Shown here: piece by piece, positions 61,059-64,000 of the stretch
Numbering within the stretch: the first letter of the stretch is position 1
How the letters are laid out: the number at the start of each line of letters is the position of its first letter
Assembly (NCBI GenBank): GCA_024434165.1
Contig: QMIW01000004.1
Location: 1-64,000 of the forward strand
Reading direction: 5' to 3'
Length of the DNA: 64,000 nt
Source of the DNA: Chloroflexota bacterium
GTDB taxonomy: Bacteria > Chloroflexota > Anaerolineae > Anaerolineales > Villigracilaceae
Notes under the pieces: generated by a model
Seen by the model: only the letters and a program-made list of their open reading frames with translations
Told to the model about the DNA's origin: nothing
Databases searched by the model: none
Position numbers and translations under genes: made by a program

Positions 61059-61625
61059 ATGACTGAAACAACGACCCCCAAACGCGGCGTGCCTCTGTGG
61101 GCGCAGATCGTGATTTGGGCATTCATTGCGGGTTTGCTCGTACTGGTGGGAGTCATCCTCAGCAAACGCCAGCAGGGGACCGTGCAGCCGGGGGACAAGA
61201 TCCCCGATTTCACCCTGCCGCTGTTCAGCGGATACGAATACGAAGGCAAAAGCGAAGTGAGGCTCTCGGACTTTAGCGGCAAGGTGGTGGTGTTGAACTT
61301 CTGGGCTTCGTGGTGCAAACCCTGCGAACAGGAAGCCGCAGAACTCGAAGAAGCCTGGCAGTTTTACAAAGACGGCGGCAAGGTCGTCTTCCTCGGCGCC
61401 GATTACGTGGATACCGAGCCGGAGGCGCGCGCCTACTTGAAGAAGTTCGGCATCACGTATTACAACGGTCCAGATATGGGCACGCGGATTTCGCAGTTAT
61501 TCCGCATCCGCGGCGTGCCTGAGACGTATTTCATAGACCCCGAGGGCGTGCTTTATTTCGTCAAGGTGGGTCCCTTCCTCTCCGTTGATGAGATCAAGTC
61601 CATCATTGAGCAGAAACTCCAATAA
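61059..61625 (+). CDS. Membrane-anchored thioredoxin-like protein (CcmG/TlpA/ResA type)
   Basis: Thiol-disulfide reductase for cytochrome c maturation. It has 188 residues: one N-terminal membrane helix (IVIWAFIAGLLVLVGVIL), then the redoxin domain (PGDKIPDFTLPLFSG), active site NFWASWCKPCEQEAAEL with Cys86 and Cys89, and cis-Pro motif GVPETYFIDPEG around 155. It reduces CcmH or apocytochrome. Start at ATG 61059, nine bases after GGTCATCGGAG. Confidence 0.92.
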   Translation: MTETTTPKRGVPLWAQIVIWAFIAGLLVLVGVILSKRQQGTVQPGDKIPDFTLPLFSGYEYEGKSEVRLSDFSGKVVVLNFWASWCKPCEQEAAELEEAWQFYKDGGKVVFLGADYVDTEPEARAYLKKFGITYYNGPDMGTRISQLFRIRGVPETYFIDPEGVLYFVKVGPFLSVDEIKSIIEQKLQ

Positions 61626-61634
61626 GGCGGAAAC

Positions 61635-62144
61635 ATGGAATTAGGTTCGATCTTTCTCATTCTGGCTGTGCTGGTGGGAGTCGGCGTCTATCTGTATGCG
61701 CCGCTCACCCGGCGCGCGCGCGGTATGACCACGGACTCCGCGCACGAAGTCTCGGCGCTGAAAGCCGAGCGCGACCGCGTCATCAACGCCTTGCAGGAAC
61801 TGGATTTCGATTTCAACCTCGGCAAGATCCCCGCCGAGGATTACCCCGAACAACGCGCCGCGCTCCTGCAAAAGGGCGCGGATATTCTCCGCAAACTCGA
61901 TGAACTCGCGCCCGTTTCCACCTCTGGCACGAATGCCGAGGCGCGCATCGAAAAAGCCGCCGCCGCCAAGCGCGCGGACTCCGCCAAACAGGCTGTGGAA
62001 CTCAGCGACGACGACATCGAAGCCATGATCGCCTCCCGCCGCAAACAACACAAGAGCAGGTCGGCGGGGTTCTGCCCCAAGTGCGGAAAGCCCGTGCTGG
62101 TCACAGACAAGTTTTGCCCTTCGTGCGGGAAGGCGTTGACGTAA
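61635..62144 (+). CDS. CcmI-like membrane protein with C-terminal zinc ribbon
   Basis: It has 169 residues: N-terminal helix FLILAVLVGVGVYLYAPL, a coiled segment ERDRVINALQELDFDFNLGKIPAEDYPEQRAALL that matches the CcmI/CycH type, an Ala/Glu-rich linker, and a zinc ribbon FCPKCGKPVLVTDKFCPSCGKAL. The zinc ribbon is not part of proteobacterial CcmI. Ten bases after the thioredoxin gene; probably an apocytochrome-handling protein, by context. Confidence 0.83.
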   Translation: MELGSIFLILAVLVGVGVYLYAPLTRRARGMTTDSAHEVSALKAERDRVINALQELDFDFNLGKIPAEDYPEQRAALLQKGADILRKLDELAPVSTSGTNAEARIEKAAAAKRADSAKQAVELSDDDIEAMIASRRKQHKSRSAGFCPKCGKPVLVTDKFCPSCGKALT

Positions 62145-62149
62145 TTACC

Positions 62150-62195
62150 CAATTACCTAATTACGTAATTGAGTAATTGAGTGATTGAGTAATTG
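62150..62195. repeat. AATTACCTAATTACGTAATTGAG repeat
   Basis: Eight-base units of AATTACxx followed by GTAATTGA units; an imperfect inverted repeat just before the cytochrome c gene. Confidence 0.65.
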
Positions 62196-62214
62196 CGACT
62201 CTCTGAGGAACTTC

Positions 62215-64000
62215 ATGAAACTTCGCACCCTGATTCTTTTAGCAACTGGAACCATTTTTCTCTCCGCCTGCAACATAACACTTGCAGCGGATGTTACTCC
62301 CCCGCCGGGATACGTCCCCCCAACGCCCGTGCCTACGCTGGGTCCGCTCTATCCTTCCGCCGCGCCGGATATCGAAAACGGCAAAGCCATTTACATCGAA
62401 AACTGCGCGCCCTGCCATGGCGAGACCGGACTGGGCGACGGCGAGCAAGGTAAGCAGCTGCCCGTTACCGTGATTCCCATCGGCTTGCCCGAATACGCAA
62501 ACAAAGCCGCTCCCGAAAAATGGTATGCCACCGTTACACAGGGGAATATTGACCGCTTCATGCCGCCCTTCCTCAGCCTGAGCGACCAGGAACGCTGGGA
62601 CGTGGTCCACTATGCCTTTACCCTGCACGTCACGAACGAACAACTCGAAACCGGCAAAGCACTCTTTGAAGAAAACTGCGCCGGCTGCGGCGAACTCTTC
62701 ACCGACCTGGAGATGATGTCTGCGCTTTCGGCGGATGACCTTGTGCGCATGATGCGCGAGGGCGGGGAGAACATCCCCGCTTTTGGAGCGGACTTCAGCG
62801 AAGAAGAAGCCTACGCCGTGGCGGCGTACATCCGCACGTTGACGTTTGCGCCTCCTGCCGCGCCGGCAGCGGCTTCTGTGACCGAGACTCCCGCCGCCGC
62901 TGAAAGCGCATCCGCGACCGCGGAAGCGGGAACGCCGTCCGCTGAATCTACGCCTGCCGAAGGCACGCCCCAGGCTGAGGTCACGCCTGAAGCGACCGAA
63001 GAGTCAGCCGCCAGCGCCGGCAGAGTCACCGGTCTGATCGAGAACCGCAGCAGCAAATCTCTTCCCGCCGACACCAAAGTCATCCTGCACGGTTACGACC
63101 ATGGAGCCGATCCCAGCGCGGGTCCGCAGGAATTCCTCACGCTCGAAGGGACGGTCAACCCCGACGGTACCTACGCATTCGAGACCCCGCTCGGCGAAAG
63201 TGAAATCTATCTCGTCGAAGTGGAGATTGACGGTCTGACATATCAATCCGAATTTGCAGTCGTGGAAGCGGGCGTCACCGAACTCGAACTGCCCGCCATT
63301 GTGGTGTACGAAACCACTGACGATTACAGCACGCTGCAGGTGAACGCTCTGCAAATCTTCTTTGATCTTGCCAGCGAAGGCACGGCGCAGATCTTCGCGG
63401 TGTACAGCATCACGAACCCCAGCGACAAGACCATCGTCGTCAACATGGGCGACAGCCAGACCATCCCGTTCATCGCCTTCCCCGAAGGCGCCGCCGGTTT
63501 GGGGTACGAAGCGGCGCAGGACAGCGCGGCATTCGTCCCCACCGCCGACGGGTTTGCCATGCCGCCCAGCGAAACGCCCTACGGCTTGATCGCCTTCGCG
63601 TCCATCCCGAAATCGAAGCAGATTCTCATTTCACAGCCCGCCCTGCTCACCATCGGCGAAGTGACCCTCTTCCTGCCCGAAGGCGTGGAAGCAAAAGGGG
63701 ATGCGCTGGTGGACGGCGGCATCCAGCCGATTCAAAACACCAACTTCCACGTGTATACCGCCAGCGGAATTGACAAGGACTCCAGGCTTGAATTCACGCT
63801 CAGCGGCGAACCGAAAGGCGCCGCCGAAACCGCCGACCTGACACAAAACCAAAACCTGCTGATCGGTGTGGGCGCGTTGGGCGTGGCGTTGATCGCCGCC
63901 GGAGTGTGGATGTACATGCGCGATAAAAAGAAGGAGAAGGAATTCGGCGGGGAGGATGAAGAAGAGGACGAATATGAGGATGCCGAATCCGTAGTGGACG
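62215..64000 (+). CDS. Cytochrome c lipoprotein with one intact and one degenerate haem domain (3' end cut)
   Basis: Exported; 595 codons visible before the window ends. Lipobox FLSAC at residue 19. First cytochrome domain: NCAPCHGE with Cys64, Cys67 and His68, and ligand Met116 in RFMPPF. Second: NCAGCGEL (Cys155, Cys158) has Gly159 where His should be, and IPAFGADF has Ile where Met is usual. A Pro/Ala/Thr linker (about 220-265), a beta-rich domain from 270 and one C-terminal membrane helix (LLIGVGALGVALIAAGVWMYM, around 545) follow, with an acidic cytoplasmic tail. Follows the ccm genes by 70 bases. Confidence 0.87.
   Translation, partial: MKLRTLILLATGTIFLSACNITLAADVTPPPGYVPPTPVPTLGPLYPSAAPDIENGKAIYIENCAPCHGETGLGDGEQGKQLPVTVIPIGLPEYANKAAPEKWYATVTQGNIDRFMPPFLSLSDQERWDVVHYAFTLHVTNEQLETGKALFEENCAGCGELFTDLEMMSALSADDLVRMMREGGENIPAFGADFSEEEAYAVAAYIRTLTFAPPAAPAAASVTETPAAAESASATAEAGTPSAESTPAEGTPQAEVTPEATEESAASAGRVTGLIENRSSKSLPADTKVILHGYDHGADPSAGPQEFLTLEGTVNPDGTYAFETPLGESEIYLVEVEIDGLTYQSEFAVVEAGVTELELPAIVVYETTDDYSTLQVNALQIFFDLASEGTAQIFAVYSITNPSDKTIVVNMGDSQTIPFIAFPEGAAGLGYEAAQDSAAFVPTADGFAMPPSETPYGLIAFASIPKSKQILISQPALLTIGEVTLFLPEGVEAKGDALVDGGIQPIQNTNFHVYTASGIDKDSRLEFTLSGEPKGAAETADLTQNQNLLIGVGALGVALIAAGVWMYMRDKKKEKEFGGEDEEEDEYEDAESVVD

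Overview
The window looks like a chromosomal segment of a moderately GC-rich bacterium. It is most like an Anaerolineae-type Chloroflexota; that is inferred from gene content and spacer style, not proven. Promoters are of the standard sigma-70 kind: several near-consensus TTGACA / TATAAT pairs with 16-17 bp spacing can be read directly. Many spacers are filled with short palindromic repeats.

Layout. (1) 1-853 (-): rpsB, cut by the window edge. (2) 1099-14451 (-): a complete ten-gene branched-chain amino acid operon, in transcription order ilvD-ilvB-ilvN-ilvC-leuA-leuC-leuD-cimA-leuB-ilvE. It starts from a promoter and an attenuator with a Leu/Ile/Val-rich leader peptide. CimA between leuD and leuB indicates that isoleucine is made by the citramalate route. 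(3) 14529-17964 (-): a NatAB-type ABC exporter and a secreted S33-type peptidase. (4) 18067-23614 (+): lysC behind a second attenuator with a Thr-rich leader peptide, then asd, then metY-metA behind a SAM-I riboswitch. Three RNA devices therefore control amino acid synthesis within about 7 kb. (5) 23741-35284: an accessory block of small stress, resistance and unknown genes (two RibD/DHFR-like reductases, AraC, MarR and ArsR regulators, MFS exporter, VOC proteins, DUF1801 and DUF1697 proteins, a stand-alone UvrA-like ATPase, a BBE-type flavoprotein). (6) 35362-43293 (-): pheA, an aminotransferase, then a lipid/glycerol cluster (FGGY kinase, GlpD, AGPS-like flavoprotein) headed by a FadR-like regulator with a FadR-like operator in its own promoter. 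(7) 43413-52210: histidine kinase, inositol-phosphate synthase, a polysaccharide deacetylase, a GT-C-like membrane protein, a catalytically decayed deacetylase paralogue, a HIT protein, a tandem ThyX, and a small unknown gene pair. (8) 52252-57509: aldo/keto reductase, LysM lipoprotein, oligopeptide-type binding protein, metallopeptidase. (9) 57689-64000 (+): cytochrome c maturation genes (ccmE of CXXXY type, ccmF, ccmH, ccmG/tlpA, a CcmI-like zinc-ribbon protein) and a cytochrome c lipoprotein that runs off the window.

The most distinctive theme is repeat invasion. Palindromic elements sit in at least eight spacers, five of them inside the ilv-leu operon. One 44-bp palindromic element lies in frame inside asd, flanked by 10-bp direct repeats, with a sister copy after ccmF. 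A repeat forms the long P3 arm of the SAM riboswitch. An AT-rich repeat supplies the N-termini of two exported proteins. Upstream reading-frame extensions of many genes are just translated repeats, so starts were placed by ribosome-binding sites. No tRNA, CRISPR array or insertion-sequence transposase was seen. The only gene-poor stretches over about 300 bases (14153-14528, 18007-18310, 20958-21346) hold the two attenuators and the riboswitch.
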